Shown here piece by piece: positions 1-7,309 of a stretch of 10,645 nt of DNA. Position 1 is the first letter of the stretch; each line of letters starts with the position of its first letter. The DNA is from Spirochaetaceae bacterium (GTDB taxonomy: Bacteria > Spirochaetota > Spirochaetia > Treponematales > Rectinemataceae): assembly GCA_016794765.1 (NCBI GenBank), contig JAEUJG010000585.1:1-10645 (forward strand). The letters are read 5' to 3'. A model generated the notes under the pieces. The model was not told where the DNA came from, did no database searches, and saw only the letters and a program-made list of their open reading frames with translations. The position numbers and the translations under genes were made by a program.

Positions 1-2
1 TC

Positions 3-800
3 GCGGAGGAAATCTTCCGCGCCTTGGCCGGTCTCTATCCCGAGGCGCCGGAGCCCCTCATCGACCTGGCCGTCCTTTTCGAGGACCGCGCGGAGGCCGC
101 GGCCGCCACGGGCGACGAGGCCCGGGCCGAGGAACTCGACACCCTGGCTTTCGACTACTACAAGCGCCTCCTCTCCATGGAGCCGCCCTTCCCCGAGGCC
201 TATTTCAACGCCGCCTTTTTCTTCCTCCGGCGCCGCAGCTTCGACCGGGCCAAGAGCCTTTTCGAAACCTACGCCAGCATCGGCGAGGACGAGGAGCGCA
301 AGGCCCGCGCCCGCGACATCGTGAAGAAGCTCGGCGAACAGGGCTACCTCGACGAGCTGTTCAAGGAAGCCTACGACTTCATCAAGATGGGCGAGGAAGA
401 GTCGGGCCTCGAAAAGGCCCGGGCCTTCCTCGAAAAGAATCCCCGCGTCTGGAACGCCTGGTTCCTCGTCGGTTGGGCCTGCCGCCGCCTCGGCCGCTGG
501 GAAGAGGGCCGCGAGGCCTTCCTCAAGGCCATCGAGCTCGGCGCCGAGGGCGTGGACACGCAGAACGAGCTTTCCATCTGCCTCATGGAGCTCGGCCTCC
601 TCGACGAGGCGCGCGCCTCCCTGGAGAAGGCCCTCAAGGTCGAACCGGAGAACGTCAAGATCATCACGAATCTCGGCGCGGTCGCCCTGAAGCGCGGCCG
701 CCTCGAGGAAGCCGCCGGCTTCTTCCGCACCGCCCTCGAGATCGAGCCGGACGACGCCGCCGCGGCGCGCTGGCTCGCCGAAATAGAGGGCGGCCTCTAG
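3..800 (+). CDS. TPR-repeat protein, 3' part (5' end outside window)
   Basis: The reading frame is open to the left edge of the window (the first full codon is at 3), so this is the C-terminal 265 residues of a longer protein; the TTG at 24 is inside the frame and has no Shine-Dalgarno. The visible part is almost all alpha-helical with tetratricopeptide-type repeats. One degenerate repeat lies at about nt 192-293 and three good ones at about 447-548, 555-653 and 654-755, with the usual W/L-G-Y/A-F-A-P spacing; the last two end in VEPEN and IEPDD. TPR superhelices bind other proteins; no catalytic domain is visible and the partner is unknown. The next gene starts 12 bp downstream in the same frame, so the two are probably one operon. 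The family call is secure, the function is not. Confidence 0.85.
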   Translation, partial: AEEIFRALAGLYPEAPEPLIDLAVLFEDRAEAAAATGDEARAEELDTLAFDYYKRLLSMEPPFPEAYFNAAFFFLRRRSFDRAKSLFETYASIGEDEERKARARDIVKKLGEQGYLDELFKEAYDFIKMGEEESGLEKARAFLEKNPRVWNAWFLVGWACRRLGRWEEGREAFLKAIELGAEGVDTQNELSICLMELGLLDEARASLEKALKVEPENVKIITNLGAVALKRGRLEEAAGFFRTALEIEPDDAAAARWLAEIEGGL

Positions 801-812
801 CGCCGTCGGGGC

Positions 813-1871
813 ATGGCGGGGCAGGGGGCGCCCGGCGCGGGCGCGAAGGAGCTTCTCCTCACGGCGCGGCGCCTGGCCGTCCGGAGGCGCCCGCCCGAGC
901 CCCGCGGCTTCGCCGCCCTCGTCGCCGCCGCCCTCGCCGTCCTGGGCTCCGAGCCTCCCGAGCTCCGGCCGCGCGACACTGCCGGCCTGCCGGGCGGCCT
1001 CCTCGACCTCCCCGACCTCCCCACCGTGCTCGTCCCCGATCTCCACACGCGCGTCGATTTCCTGGCGGGGCTCCTCGCCTGGCGGCCGCCCCTCGGGGCG
1101 GAGAGGACCGGGGGGCTCGGCGCGGCGAAGGCGGGCCCGCGGCTCGCGGAGCTCCTGGAGCGGGGTGAGGCCTGCCTCCTCTGCCTCGGCGACGCCTTTC
1201 ATTCGGAAGGCGCGGGCGCGGAACGGCGCTGGCGATCCGCCCATGTCGAATACCAGTCCGGCTGGGCCGCGCGGCGCGTGATGGACGGCGAGATGGGCCG
1301 CGCCCTCGCCTGCGTCGAGCTCATCCTGGACGCGAAACTCGCCTTCCCCCGCCGCTTCCATTACCTCAAGGGCAACCACGACAACATCGCGAACGAGCGG
1401 GGCAGGGGAGACCATCCCTTCTACAAATACGCCGAGGAAGGCGCCATGGCTTCCTCGTGGTTCGAAGAGTTCTACGGGCCGGAACTCAAGGCCGCCTATC
1501 GCGACCTCGAGCTCTCCCTGCCCCTCTTGGCGCGCGGAGGCCGGTTCCTGGCCAGCCACGCGGAGCCCGCCTTCGCCCTCGGGCCCGAAGCGGTGGTCGA
1601 GTTCCGGCGCCGTCCCGAGGTCGCCGAGGCCCTGACCTGGACCCGGAACGACGCGGCCGCGCCGGACGCGGTGGAGGCGGGACTCGCGGCCTTCCTGGGC
1701 GACCGCGCGGCGGGCGCGCGCTGGTTCGGCGGCCACCGTCCCGTCGCGGGCCGGTACGCCCTCCGCGCCGGCGGCCGCTTCGTGCAGTTCCACAATCCCG
1801 ATAGGCGCCAGGTCGTCCTCCTCCTGCCCGGGGTGGAGCCCGATCCGGAGCGCGACATCCTGGCGCCGTAG
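813..1871 (+). CDS. Calcineurin-like metallophosphoesterase (divergent motifs)
   Basis: This 352-residue protein is a probable two-metal phosphatase or phosphodiesterase of the PPP/calcineurin-like superfamily; the substrate is unknown. The metal-site motifs appear in the expected order: D-x-H at residues 76-78 (PDLHTR), GD at 126-127 (LGDAFHSEG), GNHD at 187-190 (KGNHDN), a lone His at 249 (ASHAEP) and His308 (GGHRP). The second motif is unusual: the family's GDxxDRG reads GDAFHSE, so the second Asp and the Arg are replaced. There is no signal peptide or membrane segment, so it is probably cytosolic. Residues 1-70 precede the catalytic fold and match nothing I recognise. The ATG at 813 is preceded only by a weak G-rich stretch; a short gap after the TPR gene suggests translational coupling. 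No terminator is evident after the stop, and the next gene has its own promoter. Confidence 0.82.
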   Translation: MAGQGAPGAGAKELLLTARRLAVRRRPPEPRGFAALVAAALAVLGSEPPELRPRDTAGLPGGLLDLPDLPTVLVPDLHTRVDFLAGLLAWRPPLGAERTGGLGAAKAGPRLAELLERGEACLLCLGDAFHSEGAGAERRWRSAHVEYQSGWAARRVMDGEMGRALACVELILDAKLAFPRRFHYLKGNHDNIANERGRGDHPFYKYAEEGAMASSWFEEFYGPELKAAYRDLELSLPLLARGGRFLASHAEPAFALGPEAVVEFRRRPEVAEALTWTRNDAAAPDAVEAGLAAFLGDRAAGARWFGGHRPVAGRYALRAGGRFVQFHNPDRRQVVLLLPGVEPDPERDILAP

Positions 1872-1918
1872 AACGAGGGCGGCGCCTTGGAAGGCGGGGC
1901 ACGGTCATTCGTTCCGGC

Positions 1919-1948
1919 TTGACCCCTCGGCTCGGCGGCGGCTACTAT
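1919..1948 (+). promoter_or_regulatory. Sigma-70-type promoter of the GerMN gene, close to the ATG
   Basis: A -35 box TTGACC (1919-1924) and a -10 box TACTAT (1943-1948) are separated by 18 bp. Both are 5/6 matches to consensus, striking in GC-rich DNA. The predicted transcription start is about 1954-1956, one to three bases before the ATG at 1957, which leaves no room for a ribosome-binding site. Confidence 0.65.
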
Positions 1949-1956
1949 CCTGAACC

Positions 1957-2808
1957 ATGGCAGAACGCAAGCGATCCTCCAGCCGAAGCGGCGGCTCCAC
2001 CGGTTGCCTCCTCTGGATCGGTCTGGTCTGTGTCGTCGCCCTCCTCTATCTCCTCAACTCGGGTCGCATCGCGGAGACGCTCAAGCGGACCAACTTCAAG
2101 GAAATCGTGAAGACGCAGCGCGGGACCGAGGATCTTCCCGTGCCGCCCACCGCCCCCGGCCTGCCCGCCGCGAAGACGCCGACTCCCGCCGACAAGGCGA
2201 CCGAAGTTCCCGCCGCCCGGCCCGAGGACCCCGCACCGGAAGACGCCAAGCGCGAAAGCCCCGCGGAGAAACCCGCCGCCGAGGCGGCGAAGCCCCAGCC
2301 CAAGCCGGCGGAAAAGCCCGTTCCGGAAGCGCCGACGGTGGAGAAACCCGCCGCCAAGCCCCTTCCCGCCAAGCCGGCCGCCGCCAAGTCCCGGAACGCC
2401 GTCCTGTATTTCGTCCGCATCGACGACGACGGGGTGATCGTCCGGCAGGAAGTGAAGCGCCAGATCCCCGCCACGGATTCGCCCCTCCTCGATTCCTTCG
2501 CCGCGCTCCTCAAGGGGCCTTCCGAGGAGGAGCTTCGCCGGAACCTCCTGAGCCTCGTGCCCCAGGGTACCGTCCTCCTCTCCGCGCAGGTCCGCGGCTC
2601 GACGGCCTTTCTCAATTTCAACGAGGCCTTCATGTACAACCGCTACGGCATCGAGGGTTACGCGGGCCAGCTCAAGCAGATCGTCTACACGGCGACCTCC
2701 TTCCCGACGGTCCAGGACGTGCAGATCCTCATCGAAGGTGAGCGGCACGACTACCTCGGCGGTGAAGGCGTTTACATCGGCCGCCCCCTTTCGCGGAACA
2801 GCTTTTAG
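1957..2808 (+). CDS. Membrane-anchored GerMN-domain protein
   Basis: This 283-residue protein has three parts. Residues 1-15 are basic and Ser-rich, followed by one hydrophobic helix at about 16-34 (an uncleaved signal anchor, N-terminus inside). A long Pro/Ala/Lys/Glu-rich linker spans about 57-146, resembling the stiff linkers of TonB-like proteins. A C-terminal GerMN domain at about 148-278 is recognised by LLKGPSEEE, FLNFNEAF, the GQLKQIVYTAT helix and the final VQILIEGE strand. GerMN domains occur in the spore protein GerM and in LpqB; in non-sporing bacteria they are extracytoplasmic domains, probably acting at the cell envelope. The exact role is unknown. The start is fixed: an in-frame TGA sits at 1951-1953 and there is no other start codon before the membrane helix. 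No Shine-Dalgarno precedes the ATG. The gene stands alone, with its own promoter and 156 bp of AT-rich DNA after it. Confidence 0.85.
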   Translation: MAERKRSSSRSGGSTGCLLWIGLVCVVALLYLLNSGRIAETLKRTNFKEIVKTQRGTEDLPVPPTAPGLPAAKTPTPADKATEVPAARPEDPAPEDAKRESPAEKPAAEAAKPQPKPAEKPVPEAPTVEKPAAKPLPAKPAAAKSRNAVLYFVRIDDDGVIVRQEVKRQIPATDSPLLDSFAALLKGPSEEELRRNLLSLVPQGTVLLSAQVRGSTAFLNFNEAFMYNRYGIEGYAGQLKQIVYTATSFPTVQDVQILIEGERHDYLGGEGVYIGRPLSRNSF

Positions 2809-2897
2809 TCTTCGTGTCGGCTGTCTCGATGTGACTATTGCAAGCGAGCGCGAAGTGTTTCATCATTCGAACCGATTGTTTTGAAATCAGTACTCTC

Positions 2898-2926
2898 TTT
2901 ACGATCTGATATTTCTGTTGTAGAAT
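2898..2926 (+). promoter_or_regulatory. Probable promoter of the gcv operon
   Basis: TTTACG (2898-2903) as -35 and TAGAAT (2921-2926) as -10 are spaced by 17 bp. The -10 box is a 5/6 match and the -35 a 4/6 match. Transcription would start near 2933, giving a leader of about 32 nt that carries the gcvT Shine-Dalgarno. Choice between this and the weaker candidate at 2838-2866 is uncertain. Confidence 0.5.
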
Positions 2927-2951
2927 CCATAGCACAGCTATCAGCTACGCT

Positions 2952-2958
2952 AAGGAGG
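2952..2958 (+). promoter_or_regulatory. Ribosome-binding site that fixes the gcvT start
   Basis: AAGGAGG is a full anti-16S match. Six bases downstream, in the gcvT frame, is CTG at 2965. There is no ATG, GTG or TTG at a usable distance in frame; the nearest in-frame ATG is at 3013 (55 nt away) and the TTG at 2881 lies upstream of the site. Confidence 0.75.
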
Positions 2959-2964
2959 CAGACT

Positions 2965-4071
2965 CTGGAAACGACCCGTCTTCACGACTGGCATATCGCC
3001 GCGGGAGCCAAGATGGCGCCCTTCGCCGGCTACGACATGCCTATTTCCTACCCCACGGGCGCGGTCGAGGAGCACCTCATCACCCGCCGTTCCGTCGGCC
3101 TCTTCGACATAGACCACATGGGCCAGCTCGTCGTCTCCGGTCCCGGCGCCGACGAGTTCGTCTCCGCGACCGTCTCCGCGACCGTCCTCGACATGAAGGA
3201 CTGGGACGCGCGTTATTCCCTCCTCCTCGACGGGAAGGGCCTGGTCCTCGACGACCTCTTCATCTACAAGCTGCCCGGCCGCTGGTGGATCGTCGTCAAC
3301 GCCTCCAACCGCGCCGCCGACCTCGCCTGGTTCGAAGCCAAGGCCAAGGCCTTCCCCAAGGCCGTCACGATCGAGGACAGCTCCGAGGCGACCTACATGA
3401 TCGCCATCCAGGGACCCCGCGCGATCGAGCTCATGGACCTCGTCTCCGACAGGAAGGTCTCCGAATTCCCTCGCTTCACCTCCGGCGAGCTCAAGATCGA
3501 CGGCATCCCCGTCCTCTTCGGCCGCACCGGCTACACGGGCGAGGACGGCGGCGAGCTCTTCTTCCCCGCCGACAGCGCGGTCAAGCTCTGGGAGCTCCTC
3601 CTCGCCCGCGGCGGGAAGGCCGGCATCGAGACGAAGGCCATCGGTCTCGCCGCCCGCGACTCCCTGCGCTTCGAGGCGGGCATGCCCCTCCACGGCCACG
3701 AGATCAGCCCCTCCATCAATCCGATCGAGGCGGGCTTCAAGTGGGCCTGCGGCCTCGAGAAGGACTTCGTCGGCAAGGCAGCCGTCGAGGCCGTCATCGC
3801 CGCCGGCCCCGCGCGCAAGCTCGTCGGCCTCGAGGTGACGGGCGGCGTCCCGCGCGAGGGCTACGAGGTGCTGGCCGCGGACTCGGGGGAGAAGATCGGC
3901 GCCTGCGTCGCCGGCATGTTCTGCCCGACGGCCAAGAAGTACGCGGCCAACGCCTTCGTCCTCCCCGCCTACGCGAAGGTCGGCACCAAGGTCCAGATCG
4001 TCATCCACGGCAAGCCCAAGGAGGCCGTCGTGGTGAAGCGTCCCCTCTACGTTCCCGCCTACCGCAGGTAG
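2965..4071 (+). CDS. gcvT: Aminomethyltransferase, glycine cleavage system T protein
   Basis: GcvT takes the aminomethyl group from the lipoyl arm of the H protein, releases ammonia and forms 5,10-methylene-tetrahydrofolate in the cytosol. Family motifs run the full length: TRLHDWH and GAKMAPFAGYDMP at the N-terminus, LFDIDHMG at 46-53, LVLDDLFIY at 93-101 with the conserved active-site Asp (Asp97 by position), GYTGEDGGELFFP at 189-201, GLAARDSLRFEAGMPLHGHEI at 227-247 and INPIEAGFKW at 251-260; the C-terminal domain ends PLYVPAYRR. With a CTG start at 2965 the protein has 368 residues, typical of the family, and begins a few residues before the conserved LHDWH motif, as usual. Starting at the ATG at 3013 would remove the conserved N-terminus; starting at the TTG at 2881 would add 28 residues translated from AT-rich leader DNA. 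It is the first gene of the operon; gcvH follows after 57 bp. Confidence 0.95.
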   Translation: METTRLHDWHIAAGAKMAPFAGYDMPISYPTGAVEEHLITRRSVGLFDIDHMGQLVVSGPGADEFVSATVSATVLDMKDWDARYSLLLDGKGLVLDDLFIYKLPGRWWIVVNASNRAADLAWFEAKAKAFPKAVTIEDSSEATYMIAIQGPRAIELMDLVSDRKVSEFPRFTSGELKIDGIPVLFGRTGYTGEDGGELFFPADSAVKLWELLLARGGKAGIETKAIGLAARDSLRFEAGMPLHGHEISPSINPIEAGFKWACGLEKDFVGKAAVEAVIAAGPARKLVGLEVTGGVPREGYEVLAADSGEKIGACVAGMFCPTAKKYAANAFVLPAYAKVGTKVQIVIHGKPKEAVVVKRPLYVPAYRR

Positions 4072-4128
4072 GCAGCATAGTTTTCACCGAGCGCCGGCCC
4101 GCGAGCGGCGCGCGCAAAGGAGTCACGC

Positions 4129-4512
4129 ATGAATATCGATACGAACGCCCGCTACCGCGCTTCCCACGAGTACGCCCGCAAGGACGGCGCCGAGATCGTC
4201 GCCGGCATCTCCGACCACGCCCAGTCCTCCCTCGGCGACATCGTCTTCGTCGAGCTCCCCGAGGTCGGCAAGACCCTGAAGCAGGGCGAGGCCTTCGGCG
4301 TCGTCGAATCCGTCAAGGCGGCGAGCGACCTGTACATGCCGATGTCCGGCAAGATCGTCGCCGTCAACGAGGACCTCCAGGGCGATCCCGCCCTCGTCAA
4401 CAAGGACTGCTACGGCAAGGGCTGGATGATCAGGTTCGCCCCCGCCGATCCTTCCGAGTGGAACGGCCTCATGGACGCGGCCGCCTACGGGAAGGAAGCG
4501 GGTAAGGAGTAA
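4129..4512 (+). CDS. gcvH: Glycine cleavage system H protein (lipoyl carrier)
   Basis: This 127-residue protein is the mobile carrier that shuttles the methylamine intermediate between the P, T and L proteins on a lipoylated lysine. The lipoyl domain is complete: YRASHEYA at 9-16, the VAGISDHAQSSLGDIVFVELPEVG stretch at 24-47 and the attachment motif VVESVKAASDLYMP at 58-71, with Lys63 as the lipoylated residue. Length is normal for the family. The ATG has a good Shine-Dalgarno (AAAGGAG, 4116-4122, 6-nt spacing). The short gap after gcvT contains a 6-bp inverted repeat (4091-4096 with 4106-4111) just before that site, which could form a small hairpin but may be chance in GC-rich DNA. Lipoylation enzymes are not encoded here. 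Confidence 0.97.
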   Translation: MNIDTNARYRASHEYARKDGAEIVAGISDHAQSSLGDIVFVELPEVGKTLKQGEAFGVVESVKAASDLYMPMSGKIVAVNEDLQGDPALVNKDCYGKGWMIRFAPADPSEWNGLMDAAAYGKEAGKE

Positions 4513-4515
4513 GCC

Positions 4516-5835
4516 GTGCCCTTCGTCGCCAACTCCGACGCCGACCGGACCGCGATGCTCGCGGCCATCGGCGCCAAGAGCGTCGAGGAGCTCTTCGCGG
4601 ACATCCCCGCGGGGCGCCGCTTCCCGAAGCTCGACCTGCCCGAGCCCCTTTCCGAGCTCGAGGTCCTGCGCGAGATCGAGTCGATGGCGTCGCGCAACGT
4701 CACCGCCTCCACCTGCGCATGGTTCCTCGGCGCCGGCGCCTACAACCACTTCATCCCCGCGGTGGTGCCGGCCATCGCTTCCCGCGGCGAGTTCCTCACC
4801 GCCTACACGCCCTACCAGCCCGAGGTCTCCCAGGGCACCCTGCAGGCCATCTTCGAGTACCAGAGCATGGCCGCCGGGCTCCTCGGCATGGAGGTCGTCA
4901 ACGCCTCCCACTACGACGGCGCGACCGCGCTGGCCGAGGCCGTCCTCATGGCCTACCACAACGCCCCGGGCCGCGACCGGGTCCTCCTGCCCGCCGCCCT
5001 CCACCCCGAGTACAAGGACGTCGTCCGCACCTACCTCGAAGCCTTCCCCGCGAGGATCGAGGAATACCGCGGCGACCCCGCCGGCGCCGCGCTCGACGAC
5101 AAGACCTTCGCCCTCGTGGCGGCCTACCCCGAGTTCGAAGGCGAGCTCCGCGACCTCCGGCCCGCCGCCGAGAAGGCCCACGCCGCCGGCGCGCTCTTCG
5201 TCGTGCAGGCCGACCCGGTCATGTGCGGGCTCCTCAAGAGCCCGGGCGAGCTCGGCGCGGACATCGTCGTCGCCGAGGGCCAGAGCCTCGGCAATTCGAT
5301 GAACTACGGCGGTCCCTTCCTCGGCATGATGGGCGCCACCGCCAAGCTGGTGCGCAAGATGCCCGGCCGCATCGTCGGCGAGGCGAAGGACCACGAAGGC
5401 CGCAAGGGCTTCGTCCTCACCCTCTCCGCCCGCGAGCAGCACATCCGCCGCGAGAAGGCCGTGTCCAACATCTGCTCGAACCAGGGCCTCGTGATGCTCC
5501 AGACCTGCGTCTACCTCGCCGCGATGGGCAAGGGCGGCCTCAAGACGGCCGCCAGGCTCGCCTACGACAAGGCGCATTACGCGGCCGAGCTCATCGGGAG
5601 GATCCCCGGCTTCCGCGTCGAGAACAAGTCCTTCTTCAAGGAGTTCCTCGTCGCCACGCCGGTCCCCGCGGAGGAGCTCGCCGAAAAGCTCTCCCGCCGC
5701 TGCGTCGTCCCCGGCCTGCCGCTCTCGCGGTATTATCCCGAGCGGAGGAACGAGCTCCTCGTCGCGGTCACCGAGACCTGCACGAAGGCCCAGATCGAGC
5801 TCCTCGCAGAGTCCCTCAAGGAGGCCGCGAAATGA
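4516..5835 (+). CDS. gcvPA: Glycine dehydrogenase (decarboxylating) subunit 1, P protein alpha
   Basis: This is the N-terminal half of the two-subunit P protein, 439 residues, usual for the family. It pairs with GcvPB to form the PLP enzyme that decarboxylates glycine and loads the residue on the H-protein lipoyl arm. It has the PLP-dependent transferase fold but lacks the PLP lysine, which is in GcvPB. Recognisable segments are LGAGAYNHFIP at 71-81, the YTPYQPEVSQGTLQAIFEYQ block at 97-116 and ASHYDGATALAEA at 130-142, and the long GEAKDHEGRKGFVLTL region further on. The start is GTG at 4516: AAGGAG (4504-4509) inside the last codons of gcvH lies 6 nt before it, and only 3 nt separate the gcvH stop from the GTG, so translation is probably coupled. 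Its stop overlaps the gcvPB start. Confidence 0.95.
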   Translation: MPFVANSDADRTAMLAAIGAKSVEELFADIPAGRRFPKLDLPEPLSELEVLREIESMASRNVTASTCAWFLGAGAYNHFIPAVVPAIASRGEFLTAYTPYQPEVSQGTLQAIFEYQSMAAGLLGMEVVNASHYDGATALAEAVLMAYHNAPGRDRVLLPAALHPEYKDVVRTYLEAFPARIEEYRGDPAGAALDDKTFALVAAYPEFEGELRDLRPAAEKAHAAGALFVVQADPVMCGLLKSPGELGADIVVAEGQSLGNSMNYGGPFLGMMGATAKLVRKMPGRIVGEAKDHEGRKGFVLTLSAREQHIRREKAVSNICSNQGLVMLQTCVYLAAMGKGGLKTAARLAYDKAHYAAELIGRIPGFRVENKSFFKEFLVATPVPAEELAEKLSRRCVVPGLPLSRYYPERRNELLVAVTETCTKAQIELLAESLKEAAK

Positions 5836-7265
5836 ACCTGAGGCCCGAGCCCCTCGTCTTCGAGCTCTCCTCCCCCGGACGGACGGCCGTCTCCCTCCCG
5901 AAGGGCGACACGCCATCCTACGAGCTGCCCGCGGGCCTCGTCCGCGAGGACTCGAAGCTCCCCGAGCTCGACGAGCTCACCGTGGTGCGGCACTTCACCC
6001 GCCTCTCGCAGAAGAACTTCTCCATCGACACGCACTTCTACCCCCTCGGGTCCTGCACGATGAAGTACAACCCGAAGGCCAACGAGGTCGCGGCCGGCCT
6101 GCCCGGCTGGCGGAACACCCACCCCCTCGTCGGGGCCGAGTTCAGCCAGGGCGCGATCGAGCTGATCCACAAGCTCCAGGTCATGCTCGGCGAGATCGGC
6201 GGCTTCGAGGCGGTGAGCCTCCAGCCCGCGGCCGGCGCCCACGGCGAGCTGGCCGGCGTCTTCATGATCCGCGCCTACCACCTCTCGCGCGGCGACTCCA
6301 AGCGCGTGAAGATCCTGATCCCCGACTCCGCGCACGGCACGAATCCCGCGTCCTGCACGATGGCCGGCCTCGAGACGGTGACCATTCCCTCCAACGCCGA
6401 AGGCGGCGTCGACATGGACGCCCTCAAGGCCGCGCTCGACGACACCGTCGCGGGCATCATGATCACGAACCCGAACACCCTCGGCCTCTTCGAGCGGAAC
6501 ATCGAGGAGATCGCGCGCCTCGTGCACGGGGCCGGCGGCCTCGTCTACGGCGACGGCGCCAACATGAACGCGCTCACCGGCGTCTTCAAGCCGGGCGAGG
6601 CGGGCATCGACGTCATGCACTTCAACCTGCACAAGACCTTCTCGACGCCCCACGGCGGCGGCGGCCCCGGCTCCGGCATGGTCGGCGCGGGCAAGACCCT
6701 CGCGCCCTTCCTGCCCGGCCCGGTCGCGGCGATGGAGGGCGGCAAGTACGTCCTCCGCGATCCCGCGAAGACGGTGGGCAAGATGAAGGCCTTCTACGGC
6801 AACTTCGGCGTCCTCGTGCGGGCCTACGCCTACATCAGGATGCTCGGGGCCGAAGGCATGCGCCGCGTGGCGGAGAACGCCGTCCTCAACGCGAACTACC
6901 TCAAGTCCCTCGTCGAGAAGGACTTCCCGGTGAAGTACCCGCGCCGCTGCATGCACGAGTTCGTCGCGATGGGCGACATCGCTCCGGGAATCCACACCCT
7001 GGACATCGCGAAGCGCCTCATCGACTACGGCATCCACCCGCCGACCATCTACTTCCCCCTCATCGTGCCCGAGGCCCTCATGGTCGAGCCGACGGAGACC
7101 GAGGACAAGGAAGCCCTGGAGGAGTTCGCGGCGGTGATGCGCAAGATCGCGGAGGAGGCGAAGGCCAATCCGGAGCTTCTGCACGCCGCCCCGACGACGA
7201 CGCCCATCGGGCGCCTCGACGAGGTCGCGGCCGCGCGCTGCCCCGTCCTCTGTTACCGGGGCTGA
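5832..7265 (+). CDS. gcvPB: Glycine dehydrogenase (decarboxylating) subunit 2, P protein beta
   Basis: This is the PLP-binding half of the split P protein, 477 residues, normal length. The PLP lysine is Lys268 in HFNLHKTFSTPHGGGGPG; Asp241 in YGDGANMNA is at the position expected to contact the PLP ring nitrogen. Other family blocks are FYPLGSCTMKYNPK at 69-82, LQPAAGAHGELAG at 130-142 and IPDSAHGTNPASC at 163-175. It acts with GcvPA as an alpha2beta2-type complex in the cytosol. The ATG overlaps the gcvPA stop as ATGA, which points to tight translational coupling and equal amounts of both subunits. It is the last gene of the operon; a strong terminator follows 44 bp after the stop. No lpd (L protein) gene follows, so that subunit must be encoded elsewhere. 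Confidence 0.96.
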   Translation: MNLRPEPLVFELSSPGRTAVSLPKGDTPSYELPAGLVREDSKLPELDELTVVRHFTRLSQKNFSIDTHFYPLGSCTMKYNPKANEVAAGLPGWRNTHPLVGAEFSQGAIELIHKLQVMLGEIGGFEAVSLQPAAGAHGELAGVFMIRAYHLSRGDSKRVKILIPDSAHGTNPASCTMAGLETVTIPSNAEGGVDMDALKAALDDTVAGIMITNPNTLGLFERNIEEIARLVHGAGGLVYGDGANMNALTGVFKPGEAGIDVMHFNLHKTFSTPHGGGGPGSGMVGAGKTLAPFLPGPVAAMEGGKYVLRDPAKTVGKMKAFYGNFGVLVRAYAYIRMLGAEGMRRVAENAVLNANYLKSLVEKDFPVKYPRRCMHEFVAMGDIAPGIHTLDIAKRLIDYGIHPPTIYFPLIVPEALMVEPTETEDKEALEEFAAVMRKIAEEAKANPELLHAAPTTTPIGRLDEVAAARCPVLCYRG

Positions 7266-7274
7266 CGGCGCTCC

Positions 7275-7290
7275 GTCCCGGTTCCGGGAC
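7275..7290. repeat. Perfect 16-bp palindrome after gcvPB
   Basis: Positions 7275-7281 and 7284-7290 are perfect inverted copies (GTCCCGG / CCGGGAC) around TT; as RNA this gives a 6-bp stem with a 4-nt loop. It begins 9 nt after the gcvPB stop and lies 19 nt before the terminator hairpin. It may protect the mRNA 3' end, or be chance in GC-rich DNA. Confidence 0.35.
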
Positions 7291-7309
7291 CAGCCTGTCC
7301 CTGCTATCC

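Larger units (their letters stand above)
2809..2964 (+). other. AT-rich intergenic leader upstream of gcvT
   Basis: This spacer is markedly richer in A and T than all the surrounding coding DNA. It holds candidate promoter elements and the gcvT ribosome-binding site. A second, weaker promoter candidate is TTGCAA (2838-2843), N17, CATCAT (2861-2866). GCTA occurs at 2937, 2944 and 2949, each able to pair with TAGC at 2930-2933. I see no small ORF with a Shine-Dalgarno, no terminator for the upstream gene and no glycine-riboswitch core. Confidence 0.6.

Noticed and set aside
2881..2964. Extension of gcvT upstream to the TTG at 2881
   Set aside because: The added residues come from AT-rich leader DNA that includes the probable promoter -10 box and the Shine-Dalgarno itself, and match nothing in the GcvT family.
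2809..2964. Glycine riboswitch ahead of gcvT
   Set aside because: No conserved aptamer core or tandem aptamer pattern is visible and the likely transcribed leader is only about 32 nt.
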